A stretch of 64,000 bases of DNA. Source: Sulfurovum xiamenensis. Its GTDB lineage: Bacteria; Campylobacterota; Campylobacteria; Campylobacterales; Sulfurovaceae. Position numbers and translations under genes: made by a program. Below are positions 7,803 through 16,142 of the stretch, one piece after another. The first letter of the stretch is position 1. Each line of letters opens with the position of its first letter. The notes under the pieces are model-generated. The model searched no databases. It had not been told where the DNA came from and saw nothing but the letters and a program-made list of their open reading frames with translations. The DNA lies in NCBI RefSeq assembly GCF_030347995.1, contig NZ_JAQIBC010000003.1, forward strand, positions 1-64,000. The letters are read 5' to 3'.

Positions 7803-8249
7803 ATGGATAGAAGAAAATTTATGAGTTTAAGTATGGCTGCAGCAGCTGTATTGCCAGCAAGCTTATCTGCAATTGATTTCAGAGCTACAAAGCCTGATAC
7901 ATGGACTGCACACACTGTAGCAGACGCAGTTAAAGCACTTTATGGTGATATCAAACCAGAAGAAAAAGGTGTAAAAGTAAAAGCACCAAAAGTAGCAAGT
8001 AACGGTGGAGCGATCCCTGTAACTGTAGAATCTGATATCGCTGCTAAAACTGTAGCTCTTTTCCAAGATGTAAACCCTGAAGCAGCAGTATGTGTATGGG
8101 ATGTACAAGAGGGTGGGATCGTTGATTTCATGACTAAGATCAAGATGAAAGAATCTGGTACAATCACTGCAATCGTAGAAGGTACTGATGGTAAATTCTA
8201 TTCAGGTAAAGTATCACTTGAAGTTGCTCTTGGTGGATGTGAAGGTTAA
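7803..8249 (+). CDS. soxY: SoxY sulfur carrier subunit
   Basis: A 148-residue periplasmic carrier protein; in the SoxYZ complex, pathway intermediates stay covalently bound to its C-terminal Cys. The ATG at 7803 follows AAAGGAA and opens a Tat-like signal (MDRRKFMSL, then an Ala-rich stretch). The C-terminus is the diagnostic flexible arm, LGGCEG, ending one residue after Glu as in the GGCGG family. An in-frame upstream ATG at 7755 is rejected because it precedes the ribosome site. It follows soxD by 100 bases and precedes soxZ by 75. Confidence 0.93.
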   Translation: MDRRKFMSLSMAAAAVLPASLSAIDFRATKPDTWTAHTVADAVKALYGDIKPEEKGVKVKAPKVASNGGAIPVTVESDIAAKTVALFQDVNPEAAVCVWDVQEGGIVDFMTKIKMKESGTITAIVEGTDGKFYSGKVSLEVALGGCEG

Positions 8250-8324
8250 TCATCCTTCAAGCAATTGGGTTAGATAGTAAAATCTAATTAAGTATAAACA
8301 GAAATAGAAAGAAAAAGGAATATT

Positions 8325-8642
8325 ATGGCTAATATGAAAATTAAAGCAAAGCTTAAAGGCGATGTTGTAGAAGTAAAAGTAATGGCAAAACATGACATGC
8401 TTACTTATGATCAAGCAAAGAAAAAAGGTGTTGAGGCAAACTTCATCACTCACATTAGTGCAAATGTAAACGGTAAAGTAGTATTTGATGTATCTACTAG
8501 CCAGTTCTGGTCTAAAAATCCACAGTTCAAATTTTCTTTTAGAGATGCAGGATTGAAAAAAGGTGACAAGATCGAAATCACTTGGACAGACCTTAGCGGT
8601 AAAACTGTTACTGAAGACAAAAAGATCAAAGGTATTAAATAA
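8325..8642 (+). CDS. soxZ: SoxZ partner subunit
   Basis: A 105-residue immunoglobulin-like protein that forms the SoxYZ carrier heterodimer. Typical features are the early KAKLKGDVVEVKVMAKHDM segment, HISANVNGKVVFDVSTSQFWSKNP and a last strand GDKIEITWTDLSGKTVTE. There is no signal peptide, as usual; SoxZ is exported with Tat-targeted SoxY. The ATG follows AAAGGAA. It ends the sox cluster and is followed by a terminator-like hairpin. Confidence 0.93.
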   Translation: MANMKIKAKLKGDVVEVKVMAKHDMLTYDQAKKKGVEANFITHISANVNGKVVFDVSTSQFWSKNPQFKFSFRDAGLKKGDKIEITWTDLSGKTVTEDKKIKGIK

Positions 8643-9026
8643 TACCTCTTCTGACCGTTTTCGGTCAGATTTCATAAAGAGTTAATCCATAGACTTTAGA
8701 TAGAGTTTATGGATTAACTCTATTACAACTTAAAGTACATACTTCACATTTTGATAACCAAAATACTCTTTAGCTCTTTTATCTAAACTATTATTACATC
8801 CTATCCAAATAACAACGCTGATGCAACCTCTCTTCCGGAAAAAAAGCGGAAAGATATTTTGCTTTCTTTTTATAAGAATGGCAGTGGTTTTTTATCTAAG
8901 TAGGGACGGTATCGCGTAGAGTTTGATCAGATATAGAGAAAATCTCTCTTCTTTATTCTATTTACCGTGGTGAATATAAAAGTGATGGTTTAAAAGTAAT
9001 GTAGAGTTTGAAAGTGAGGATGAGGA
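8643..9026. other. Gene-free stretch with long hairpin and possible gene remnant
   Basis: After the sox terminator, GAGTTAATCCAT (8679-8690) and ATGGATTAACTC (8709-8720) form a perfect 12-bp inverted repeat. From 8787 one frame stays open to 8889 and reads like eroded coding sequence (SLPEKKRKDILLSFYKNG), but no start, ribosome site or continuation is seen and I recognise no family. Otherwise I see nothing in this stretch. Confidence 0.35.
8650..8669 (+). terminator. Terminator-like hairpin after soxZ
   Basis: TCTGACCG pairs with CGGTCAGA around TTTT, seven bases after the soxZ stop codon. A short T-rich tail follows. It probably ends the soxCDYZ transcript. Confidence 0.6.
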
Positions 9027-9488
9027 TTAAAGTACTTGATGCACTTCAAACCAATAGACTTCACTTCTTGTGATCGTAGCTTTTTTTCGTTGATCAAAGT
9101 GTTCTGTTATATCAAAGCCTTCTTTGCCCAATCCCTCTTTATATGCATTGATAAAAGCAGTATAGGTCTCTTCTTTCATGGCAGTGATCTCGTAGGTTAC
9201 CATATCATAGATTAGGCCATCAACCTGTATTTGTTCTCTCTCTATTTCATTAAGATTGATACTACCATACCGTTCCTCTCTAGGAAGGGTCATATTCATC
9301 TCTATATAGGTACGCATAGATGCAAGCATATGCTCGAGTTGTTTGACTGGTACTTCAGAGGATTCAATGATTGTAGAAAGCTCTTGTGTATAGCCCCAGG
9401 CACCGGAGACGGAAAGATCTGCATCAAAAGCTGCCTTGATAACCTCTTTGAGATCATTATCGCTTTTGAGTTGTTCAAATTGTAGCAT
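9027..9488 (-). CDS. Hypothetical protein downstream of prfA
   Basis: A 153-residue soluble protein that I do not recognise. It is acidic and mostly helical in appearance, with no signal peptide and no clear motif. Its ATG lies three bases after the prfA stop, with no good ribosome site of its own, so it is probably translated by coupling to prfA. No function is inferred. Confidence 0.6.
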   Translation of the reverse strand: MLQFEQLKSDNDLKEVIKAAFDADLSVSGAWGYTQELSTIIESSEVPVKQLEHMLASMRTYIEMNMTLPREERYGSINLNEIEREQIQVDGLIYDMVTYEITAMKEETYTAFINAYKEGLGKEGFDITEHFDQRKKATITRSEVYWFEVHQVL

Positions 9489-9491
9489 GGA

Positions 9492-10559
9492 TCAGAGTCC
9501 TGCTTCTTGGATAGCTTCTGTTTGTGCATGGGCGATGAGCGGATCTATGACCAATTTTAAGTTACCGTTGTTCATGACATCATCCAAAGCATAGAGTGTC
9601 AATCCTATACGGTGATCGGTCAATCTGTTTTGAGGGTAGTTATATGTTCTGATCTTCTCTGAACGATCCCCTGAACCCACTTGAAGTTTTCTTTGACTTG
9701 ATGTTTCATCAAGTTGTTTCTGTAGTTCCGCTTCGTAAACTCTTGCTTTTAGTACCTTCATGGCTTTGTCTCTGTTCTTGTGCTGAGACTTTTCATCTTG
9801 TATAGCGACGACAATGCCTGTAGGAATATGTGTCAAACGTACGGCAGAGTCCGTGGTATTGACCGATTGACCCCCACAACCGCTTGAACGGTAGACATCC
9901 ATTTTAATTTCATTGGGTTTGATGTCTATCTCAACGTCATCTACTTCAGGTATGACCGCTACAGTAATTGCAGATGTATGTACACGTCCCTGTGTTTCTG
10001 TGTCTGGAACACGTTGTACACGGTGTGTACCTGCTTCGTATTTAAGTTTGGAGTAGACACTATCACCTTTGATCTGGGCGATAAGCTCTTTATATCCTCC
10101 TGAGGTACCTTCATTGGTACTGACGATCTCTATCTTCCATCCCATTTGTTCTGCATAGCGCGAGTACATTTTAAAAACATCAGCCACAAAAAGTGCACTT
10201 TCATCTCCTCCTGCACCTGCACGTAGCTCAAGGAAGATATTCTTGTCATCATTTTTGTCTTTGGGTATCATAAGCACTTTGATCTCTTCTTCCAAGACAG
10301 GCAGCATCGGCTCTAACTCACTTAGTTCTTCTTTTGCAAGATCACCAAGCTCTGCATCCCCTAAAAGTTCTTTGTTTTCATCTATAGCATCGGAAGTCTC
10401 AACGTAAAGATTTGCTTTTTCTACTAATGCACTAAGGTCAGATTGCTCTTTACTGAGTTCTGTCATACGCTTAATATCACTGGCGATATCCGGAGAGCTT
10501 AAAAGTTGACTGATTTCGTTGTATCTGTCGATAAAAGGTTGAAGTTTTTCTTTGAACAT
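9492..10559 (-). CDS. prfA: Peptide chain release factor 1
   Basis: A 355-residue class I release factor that recognises UAA and UAG and triggers peptide release on the ribosome. The peptidyl-transferase GGQ motif is at residues 229-231 ([10 protein letters not shown]), and the P-x-T codon-reading tripeptide reads PDT at 185-187 followed by [10 protein letters not shown]. The length matches the family. It lies 51 bases downstream of rpsT on the same strand, an arrangement common in Campylobacterota. Confidence 0.97.
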   Translation of the reverse strand: MFKEKLQPFIDRYNEISQLLSSPDIASDIKRMTELSKEQSDLSALVEKANLYVETSDAIDENKELLGDAELGDLAKEELSELEPMLPVLEEEIKVLMIPKDKNDDKNIFLELRAGAGGDESALFVADVFKMYSRYAEQMGWKIEIVSTNEGTSGGYKELIAQIKGDSVYSKLKYEAGTHRVQRVPDTETQGRVHTSAITVAVIPEVDDVEIDIKPNEIKMDVYRSSGCGGQSVNTTDSAVRLTHIPTGIVVAIQDEKSQHKNRDKAMKVLKARVYEAELQKQLDETSSQRKLQVGSGDRSEKIRTYNYPQNRLTDHRIGLTLYALDDVMNNGNLKLVIDPLIAHAQTEAIQEAGL

Positions 10560-10610
10560 AGGCGTTCTTTGTGTTAGATTGTGATTTTAATGAGGGTGTA
10601 TCGAGACTGC

Positions 10611-10880
10611 TTATGCAGCTTCGATAGCATTTACCATTTTATGAAGACGGCTTACTTTTCTAGCAGCAGTTGTTTTCTTGATGAAACCTTTGCTTACTAA
10701 TGAGTGGATTTGTTTGTTCGCTGTTGCGAATGCTGCCGTTGCCGCTGCTTTATCAGCTGCTGCTACTGCTTCATGTACAGCTTTTGTGATGTTTTTAATT
10801 CTTGTTCTGTAATATCTGTTTCTTTCAGTTTTTACAGCAGTTTGCAAAATACGTTTTTTTGCTGATTTATGGTGTGCCAT
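10611..10880 (-). CDS. rpsT: 30S ribosomal protein S20
   Basis: An 89-residue basic helical protein that binds 16S rRNA. The N-terminus [11 protein letters not shown] is the family signature; the ATG at 10880 follows AAGGAAACAAC, while the longer frame starting at 10916 adds an unrelated leader. Ends [14 protein letters not shown], as in other S20 proteins. Transcribed with prfA. Confidence 0.96.
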   Translation of the reverse strand: MAHHKSAKKRILQTAVKTERNRYYRTRIKNITKAVHEAVAAADKAAATAAFATANKQIHSLVSKGFIKKTTAARKVSRLHKMVNAIEAA

Positions 10881-11105
10881 GTTGTTTCCTTTATTAGGTA
10901 TGTTGTTATTACTCAATTCATAGAGTGAAAATAGTTCGCGAATAATAGCTAAAAAAAGATTAAAGATTTATTAATGTAATCTTATAGTTGGTGAATTGTA
11001 TGAAGATGAAGAGGGTGTTTGTTATAGAGAAAGGTTAATCATATTTGCGTTAAAATGATGGCAATAGAATGAAGGGCTAATGTAAACCCTTATAAGGAAG
11101 TAATT

Positions 11106-12443
11106 TTGGAACTTTTTGGAACCGACGGAGTACGTGGAAAAGCAGGGAAAAAAGTCAGTGCAGTGAATGCAATGCGTTTGGCTATGGCCACGGGTATCTA
11201 TTTTAAACAATTTGCCAGAACCAATAAAATATTAGTAGGAAAAGATACCAGACGTAGTGGGTATATGATCGAAAATGCTATGGTCTCAGGGCTCACTGCT
11301 GTAGGGTTTGATGTGATACAGATAGGACCTATGCCTACACCGGCCATCGCATTTTTAACGGCAAATATGCGTTGTGATGCAGGGATCATGATCTCTGCAA
11401 GCCATAATCCTTATTATGATAACGGTATTAAGTTCTTTGATCGGGACGGAAACAAACTGAACCGTGAAAAAGAGAAGGAAATAGAAGCGATCTATGAAGA
11501 TGATACACGGATAGAAGAAGCACAGGTAATTGGTAAAGAGATAGGAAAGTCAAAAAGAATAGATGATGTGATAGGCCGTTATATTGTACATATCAAAAAC
11601 TCTTTTCCCGGAACGGCAACATTATCGGGTAAACGTGTCGTAATCGACTGTGCGAACGGAGCGGGGTACATTGTAGGACCTACGATACTGCAAGAGCTTG
11701 GTGCAGAAGTTGTGGTGTTAGGGGATAAGCCTAACGGATTTAACATCAATGAAGGATGCGGGGCAATGCATCCGGAGTATTTGGCAAAAGCAGTACTTGA
11801 GTATCGTGCAGATGTGGGTATCGCCTTGGATGGTGATGCGGATCGACTTGTGATAGTCGACGAGAAAGGTGACGTCGTCGATGGAGATAAGTTGATGGGT
11901 GTGCTTGCTGTACATCTTAAAAATCAAGGGACCCTCAAAGGTGATGGGATGGTTGCTACGGTGATGAGCAATCAGGGACTTGATGAGTATCTTGCTTCAC
12001 AGGGGCTTAAGCTCTATCGTTCTGCAGTCGGGGATAAAAATGTTGTAGAGATGATGCAAGCGCATGGTATGAACTTTGGTGGAGAACAGAGTGGGCACAT
12101 TATTTTCTCAGATTATGCAAAGACGGGAGATGGTATCTCCAGCGCACTGCAGGCTTTGGCATACCTGGTAGAGACTGAGAAAAAAGCGAGTGAAGCATTT
12201 AATCCGTATGAGTCGTACCCTCAACTTTTAGTGAACCTTTTGGTCCAGGAAAAAAGAGATTTTGATACGATCGAAGGGTTAGATGTCCTCAAAGAAAAAA
12301 TTGAAAGGTTAGGGATACGTCATCTTTTCCGTTACTCCGGGACAGAAAATAAAATACGTCTTTTGCTTGAGGGGAAAGATGAGAAAAAAGTTGAAGCGAT
12401 CATGGAAGAGTGTGTAGTGTTCTTTCAAAAGGCTTTAGCTTAA
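11106..12443 (+). CDS. glmM: Phosphoglucosamine mutase
   Basis: A 445-residue cytoplasmic enzyme converting glucosamine-6-phosphate to glucosamine-1-phosphate for peptidoglycan and lipopolysaccharide precursors. It uses a TTG start: AAGGAAG precedes it by six bases and the protein opens with the family N-terminus [12 protein letters not shown]. The phosphoserine loop is ISASHNP (Ser about 99), the metal loop DGDADR (about 240) and the sugar-phosphate loop [11 protein letters not shown] near the end. Its stop overlaps the lspA start by one base. Confidence 0.96.
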   Translation: MELFGTDGVRGKAGKKVSAVNAMRLAMATGIYFKQFARTNKILVGKDTRRSGYMIENAMVSGLTAVGFDVIQIGPMPTPAIAFLTANMRCDAGIMISASHNPYYDNGIKFFDRDGNKLNREKEKEIEAIYEDDTRIEEAQVIGKEIGKSKRIDDVIGRYIVHIKNSFPGTATLSGKRVVIDCANGAGYIVGPTILQELGAEVVVLGDKPNGFNINEGCGAMHPEYLAKAVLEYRADVGIALDGDADRLVIVDEKGDVVDGDKLMGVLAVHLKNQGTLKGDGMVATVMSNQGLDEYLASQGLKLYRSAVGDKNVVEMMQAHGMNFGGEQSGHIIFSDYAKTGDGISSALQALAYLVETEKKASEAFNPYESYPQLLVNLLVQEKRDFDTIEGLDVLKEKIERLGIRHLFRYSGTENKIRLLLEGKDEKKVEAIMEECVVFFQKALA

Positions 12444-12892
12444 TGAGAGCTTTTGCTGTCTTTTTTTTGGTACTTTTGGGTACCTTCATTGTAGACCAGA
12501 ATATCAAAGCTCTCTTTATTGAGGGGTATTATCGTCCGGGAGCATGTATAGATCTTGAACTGCACTATAATAAAGGTGTGGCTTTCTCCATGCTATCCTT
12601 TCTTGGACCTTACCTTAAATGGATACAGTCACTCCTTGTAGTGGCGATCTTGTTCTTTGTATTTAAGGAAGGGTATATCAAACGTTATGCCTTTCCTGTA
12701 GGGTTACTCGTAGGTGGTGCACTAGGTAATGTGTATGATCGTTTTGTACATGGGGGTGTCGTGGATTATGTTGCCTGGCATTGTGGCTTTAATTTTGCCG
12801 TATTTAATTTTGCAGATGTGGCTATAGATCTTGCTGTTGTGTGGATCTTGGTGATGATCTATTTCTTTCCTCAAAAATCAGAAAGTAAATAA
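12443..12892 (+). CDS. lspA: Lipoprotein signal peptidase
   Basis: A 149-residue inner membrane aspartyl protease that removes signal peptides from prolipoproteins. The start is the ATG in TAATG at the glmM stop. Four membrane segments are visible. Conserved blocks are VDQNIKAL near residue 17, HYNKGVAFSML, and the two catalytic Asp motifs GNVYDRFVHGGVVDY and FNFADVAID. It would process the L,D-transpeptidase lipoproteins in this window. Confidence 0.95.
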   Translation: MRAFAVFFLVLLGTFIVDQNIKALFIEGYYRPGACIDLELHYNKGVAFSMLSFLGPYLKWIQSLLVVAILFFVFKEGYIKRYAFPVGLLVGGALGNVYDRFVHGGVVDYVAWHCGFNFAVFNFADVAIDLAVVWILVMIYFFPQKSESK

Positions 12893-12905
12893 AACGGGGT
12901 TCTTT

Positions 12906-12932
12906 CACTATTTAGATCTTTTCTAAATAGTG
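12906..12932. terminator. Bidirectional terminator lspA/suhB
   Basis: CACTATTTAGA and TCTAAATAGTG make a perfect 11-bp stem between convergent lspA and suhB, overlapping the suhB 3' end. T-rich runs inside and upstream suit both directions. Confidence 0.6.
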
Positions 12933-13691
12933 TATCAGCTGTTGATGTACTTTGCCATTGCTTGCGACAATACTTTTATCATCAAAATCAAATGGTTGAT
13001 TATCTACGTTGCTGATCTTACCACCTGCTTCTTGTACAATCAAAATCCCTGCAGCCACATCCCACGGTTTAAGATCGATCTCATAGAAAGCTTCTACCTT
13101 TCCCTGTGCAAGATAGCACAGGTCGATCGCTGCTGCACCCAGCCTTCGGATATCCTGGATATGCGGCAGCAGGTTGGTCATACATTTGATCACCCACTGG
13201 TACTCAATACCGGCATTGACCTTGGTATAGGGGAAGCCTGTGGCGATCAGTGCGTTTTGAAGCTCACTTTGTAGGCTTACTTCAAGTCTTTGTCCATTAC
13301 AATAGGCACCCTCTCCATGTACAGCCCAGAACAGTTCTTCCAAAATAGGGTTATAGACGACAGCCAGTGTAGGCCTTCCCTGTTCCCAGACCCCAAGTGA
13401 GATCGCAAGGTGCGGAATACCGTGAACGAAATTTGTCGTACCATCGATGGGGTCAATGTAGATGGCCTTATCATAGTGGTAAATTCCATGGTGACTCTCT
13501 TCACCTACAAGGGTATGTTCAGGAAATGCTTTTTTGAGTTGATCGAGAATAAAGGCTTCAGTTTTGAGATCAAATTCGGTGACAAGATCTACCACTCCTT
13601 TATGGGAGACACCTTTGTGATGAGAGGCATATCCCTCTTTAACAATCCTACCTGCTTCTCGTGCTATCTGTTTTAATGTATCTATATTCAT
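12912..13691 (-). CDS. suhB: Inositol monophosphatase family protein
   Basis: A 259-residue Mg-dependent phosphatase of the IMPase/SuhB family. Visible metal-binding motifs are GEESHHG (about residue 63), IDPIDGTTNFVHG (about 79-91) and WDVAAGILIVQEAGG (about 209-223). Members hydrolyse inositol phosphates, NADP or other sugar phosphates; SuhB also acts in rRNA transcription in some bacteria. The substrate here cannot be told from sequence, so the symbol is by family. Confidence 0.85.
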   Translation of the reverse strand: MNIDTLKQIAREAGRIVKEGYASHHKGVSHKGVVDLVTEFDLKTEAFILDQLKKAFPEHTLVGEESHHGIYHYDKAIYIDPIDGTTNFVHGIPHLAISLGVWEQGRPTLAVVYNPILEELFWAVHGEGAYCNGQRLEVSLQSELQNALIATGFPYTKVNAGIEYQWVIKCMTNLLPHIQDIRRLGAAAIDLCYLAQGKVEAFYEIDLKPWDVAAGILIVQEAGGKISNVDNQPFDFDDKSIVASNGKVHQQLIHYLEKI

Positions 13692-13717
13692 AGGAATGAT
13701 TATAGTATAATCTCTCT

Positions 13718-14536
13718 ATGAAAAAAAAGATAATGATACTGTTATTATCCTCATTGGTGATCATCATGGGGTATTTTGGACTGCAGGCTTACTCGCAGGC
13801 AAAAAAGTATGAGCAGAGTACTCAAACACTTGTCATGGATAAAGAGATTTCAGCACAGGCTGAATATCAGGCAAAAAGTTGGGCGGAGCAATTCAGTTTG
13901 GGATACTATGAGAATGATAAACGGCTTTTACGAGAAGCAATTATCCATGCACAAAAAGAGCATCAATTAGAAGCAAAGCGTTATACCTTCTATGTGATGG
14001 GGATGCTTCTTGTGATTTTGATCAGTGCTTTTTTGATAGAGTTGAGGCTCTTCACATTTTTTGGTGGTTTGACGGCATTGGTTGTGTTAATATTTGGTCT
14101 TTTTGCCCCCTTACTGACAGTGACGATCCATAGAGAGTTTGAGTATATAGGTGATGTGATACTCTCTTTTGAGTCCAAAAGTCTCTTGGGATCAGTTGTG
14201 AAGTTGTGGGAGGGTGGTGAAATAACGGTAGCTTTGGTCATCCTTCTCTTTTCGGTATTCATACCGCTCTTCAAGACGCTCTCTTTAATGTTTGTTGCGA
14301 TAGTCATAGAAAGTAGGTTCGCCCATAGTATCGTACAGTTTTTCAAATGGGTTGGGAAATGGTCAATGCTGGATGTCTTTGTGGTGGCTACATTGTTGGT
14401 GTATCTTACAAGCAGTGGTTCTGATGTTAGTCATGCTGAGATACAAGTAGGGCTATATTTCTTTTTAGCCTATGTGATCGTCTCTATGCTGGTGAGTTTG
14501 GGTGCTGATAAAATGTTGCACAAACTACAACGTTGA
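13718..14536 (+). CDS. PqiA-like membrane protein
   Basis: A 272-residue inner membrane protein. An N-terminal membrane anchor (residues 5-25) is followed by a soluble stretch of about 70 residues and then four membrane segments. The second part carries the paraquat-inducible protein A signature: GLFAPLLTVTI, FSVFIPLFKTLSLM and KWSMLDVFVVATLLVYL. PqiA proteins work with MCE-type lipid carriers at the envelope; no MCE gene is adjacent here. The soluble N-terminal insert is unusual for the family. Confidence 0.75.
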   Translation: MKKKIMILLLSSLVIIMGYFGLQAYSQAKKYEQSTQTLVMDKEISAQAEYQAKSWAEQFSLGYYENDKRLLREAIIHAQKEHQLEAKRYTFYVMGMLLVILISAFLIELRLFTFFGGLTALVVLIFGLFAPLLTVTIHREFEYIGDVILSFESKSLLGSVVKLWEGGEITVALVILLFSVFIPLFKTLSLMFVAIVIESRFAHSIVQFFKWVGKWSMLDVFVVATLLVYLTSSGSDVSHAEIQVGLYFFLAYVIVSMLVSLGADKMLHKLQR

Positions 14537-14552
14537 GGTGATTTAAATCACC
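14537..14552. terminator. Palindrome between convergent genes
   Basis: GGTGATTTAAATCACC is a perfect 16-bp palindrome between the stop codons of the PqiA-like and DUF493 genes, reaching into the latter's 3' end. A role in termination is possible but no T run is present. Confidence 0.35.
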
Positions 14553-14812
14553 ATGTCCACGTCGTCATGATCCTGACAGTATTTAAAGATACGGTTTCTC
14601 TCTTCTTCTGTATCTACAACACAGCTGGCATTGTAAGTATGGAATTTCCCTGTTCTTGAGGAATTCCCTAGAGAACAAAGATGTTCTTTATCTCCCATTG
14701 CTTCCTTGATACACCGTAAAAGGGCTTCCTTATCTCTGCCTATAAGTTTAAAGCCCCATCGTGTCGGATACTCGATTTGTGGTCTTTGAGGTGTTTTATC
14801 ATCTAAGATCAT
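14543..14812 (-). CDS. DUF493 (HP0495/YbeD-like) protein
   Basis: An 89-residue small alpha/beta protein similar in pattern to Helicobacter HP0495: IEYPTRWGFKLIGRD near the start, a central SSRTGKFHTYNASCVVDTEEERNRIF, and a closing DDVDMVI. Family members resemble ACT-like regulatory folds, but no biochemical role is settled. The start follows AAGGAG. It lies 18 bases after moaC and is probably co-transcribed. Confidence 0.75.
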   Translation of the reverse strand: MILDDKTPQRPQIEYPTRWGFKLIGRDKEALLRCIKEAMGDKEHLCSLGNSSRTGKFHTYNASCVVDTEEERNRIFKYCQDHDDVDMVI

Positions 14813-14830
14813 GGATTCTCCTTTTTAGAC

Positions 14831-15304
14831 TTATGCACGATTAAAATCGCCGCTCTTGCCACCGGATTTATGTTCCAGTTGTACATTTCTAATAACCATC
14901 CCTTTGTCTATGGCTTTGAGCATATCGTAGATCGTGAGCAGTCCTACACTGACTCCGGTAAGCGCTTCCATCTCTACGCCTGTCTGTCCATTGAGTTTTG
15001 CAGTGACCGTGAGTTTGAATCCAGGGAGGTCCGGAAGCTCTTCAATATCTGTTTTTACTGATGTGAGCATGAGCGGATGGCACATAGGGATAAGCGTTGA
15101 GGTCTGCTTCGTCCCTTGGATGGCAGCAATGACCGCGGTTTGCAGAACGGGCCCTTTTTTGGCTGTATTTTCCAGTACGGCATCAAAAGCAGCCTGTCCT
15201 ACTTCTATGATACCGCTTGCCGTGGCGATACGGGTAGTGTTGTCTTTGTCTGAGACATCGACCATTTTGGGTTTGTTTTGTTCATCTAGGTGTGTAAGGT
15301 TCAC
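14831..15304 (-). CDS. moaC: Cyclic pyranopterin monophosphate synthase MoaC
   Basis: A 157-residue enzyme that, with MoaA, makes cyclic pyranopterin monophosphate, the first molybdopterin intermediate. Conserved blocks: [65 protein letters not shown] and KSGGKSG. It starts with GTG, seven bases after GAGGA, which gives the usual N-terminus before MVDVS. moaA is not in this window. Confidence 0.95.
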   Translation of the reverse strand: MNLTHLDEQNKPKMVDVSDKDNTTRIATASGIIEVGQAAFDAVLENTAKKGPVLQTAVIAAIQGTKQTSTLIPMCHPLMLTSVKTDIEELPDLPGFKLTVTAKLNGQTGVEMEALTGVSVGLLTIYDMLKAIDKGMVIRNVQLEHKSGGKSGDFNRA

Positions 15305-15467
15305 TTTTTATCCTCATGCTTGTTTCTCTAGGCGTATTTTAACATAAAATAGGTGCAAGGAAGAAAAAATGACGATGATTGTAGTAAAAATGATGAAAAT
15401 AGTCTGAAATTACTTGACTTTTATCGTCACATAAGATAATATAATAAAAATTATCAAAAGGAATAAT

Positions 15468-16142
15468 ATGGTTTATGCATATATGAGGCAGGTGCCAGGT
15501 TTTCCACATTTGACCACACAGCAGAGCGATATTCTTGCATTTGCTCTGAGAAATGAACTGAATATTGATCAAGAAGTGGTGGAATACGCAACGAAAAATC
15601 TTCTTTTGGATGAGAGAAAGGATTTTGAAGCATTTTTGCAAACCATGCAAGATGGGTATACCGTGATCGTCTCTTCTTTGTTTCTATTAAGCGACAAAGT
15701 TGAAGAATTAATAAAGGTGATAAATTGTATGCTTAGTCATAATGTGAATCTTTGGATTGTAGACTCAAATATGCTCATGAACAAAGAGACCAGCATGGTA
15801 GAGATATTCCCCTTATTAAATGCATTAAGACAGGAAGAAAAAGAGAAGACAAATCAGATAGGACGTCCAAAAGGGAGCAAATCAAGCTCTAAGTTTGATA
15901 TCTATCAGAGAGAGATCATCTCTTTTTTGAGAGGGGGAATGAATGTTAGTGCGATAGCCAGAGAGTTGGACGTAAGCCGTAGTTCACTGAAAGATTATAT
16001 CGAGTCACGGGGGATCAGAGAGTTAGTAGAAGGGGCATGGATGGAGCTGAACCCATCAGAAGGTGAGAGAGATATGGATAATATAGTGCTGATATGTCCG
16101 TTTGAAAAAGATAAAGAAGCAAAAGAACGAAAGGTATCATAA
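15468..16142 (+). CDS. Serine recombinase-fold protein with C-terminal HTH, probably regulatory
   Basis: A 224-residue protein. The first ~110 residues follow the resolvase/invertase pattern: YAYMRQVPGF, QQSDILAFAL, an ERKDFEAFLQTMQDGYTVIV segment, SLFLLSDKVEELIKVI and a closing strand NVNLWIVDSN. The catalytic Ser of the Y-x-R-V-S motif is not in place, since that region reads YAYMRQVPG. After a basic linker (IGRPKGSKSSSKF) comes a helix-turn-helix (GMNVSAIARELDVSRSSLKDYIESRGI, about 165-190). I infer a DNA-binding regulator that has lost recombination. The start follows AAGGA and the stop abuts the ccoG start codon, so ccoG is a likely target or partner. Confidence 0.6.
   Translation: MVYAYMRQVPGFPHLTTQQSDILAFALRNELNIDQEVVEYATKNLLLDERKDFEAFLQTMQDGYTVIVSSLFLLSDKVEELIKVINCMLSHNVNLWIVDSNMLMNKETSMVEIFPLLNALRQEEKEKTNQIGRPKGSKSSSKFDIYQREIISFLRGGMNVSAIARELDVSRSSLKDYIESRGIRELVEGAWMELNPSEGERDMDNIVLICPFEKDKEAKERKVS

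Noticed and set aside
8787-8889. Open frame with SLPEKKRKDILLSFYKNG
   Set aside because: No start codon or ribosome site, only 34 codons, and I cannot place it in a family; mentioned only as a possible remnant.
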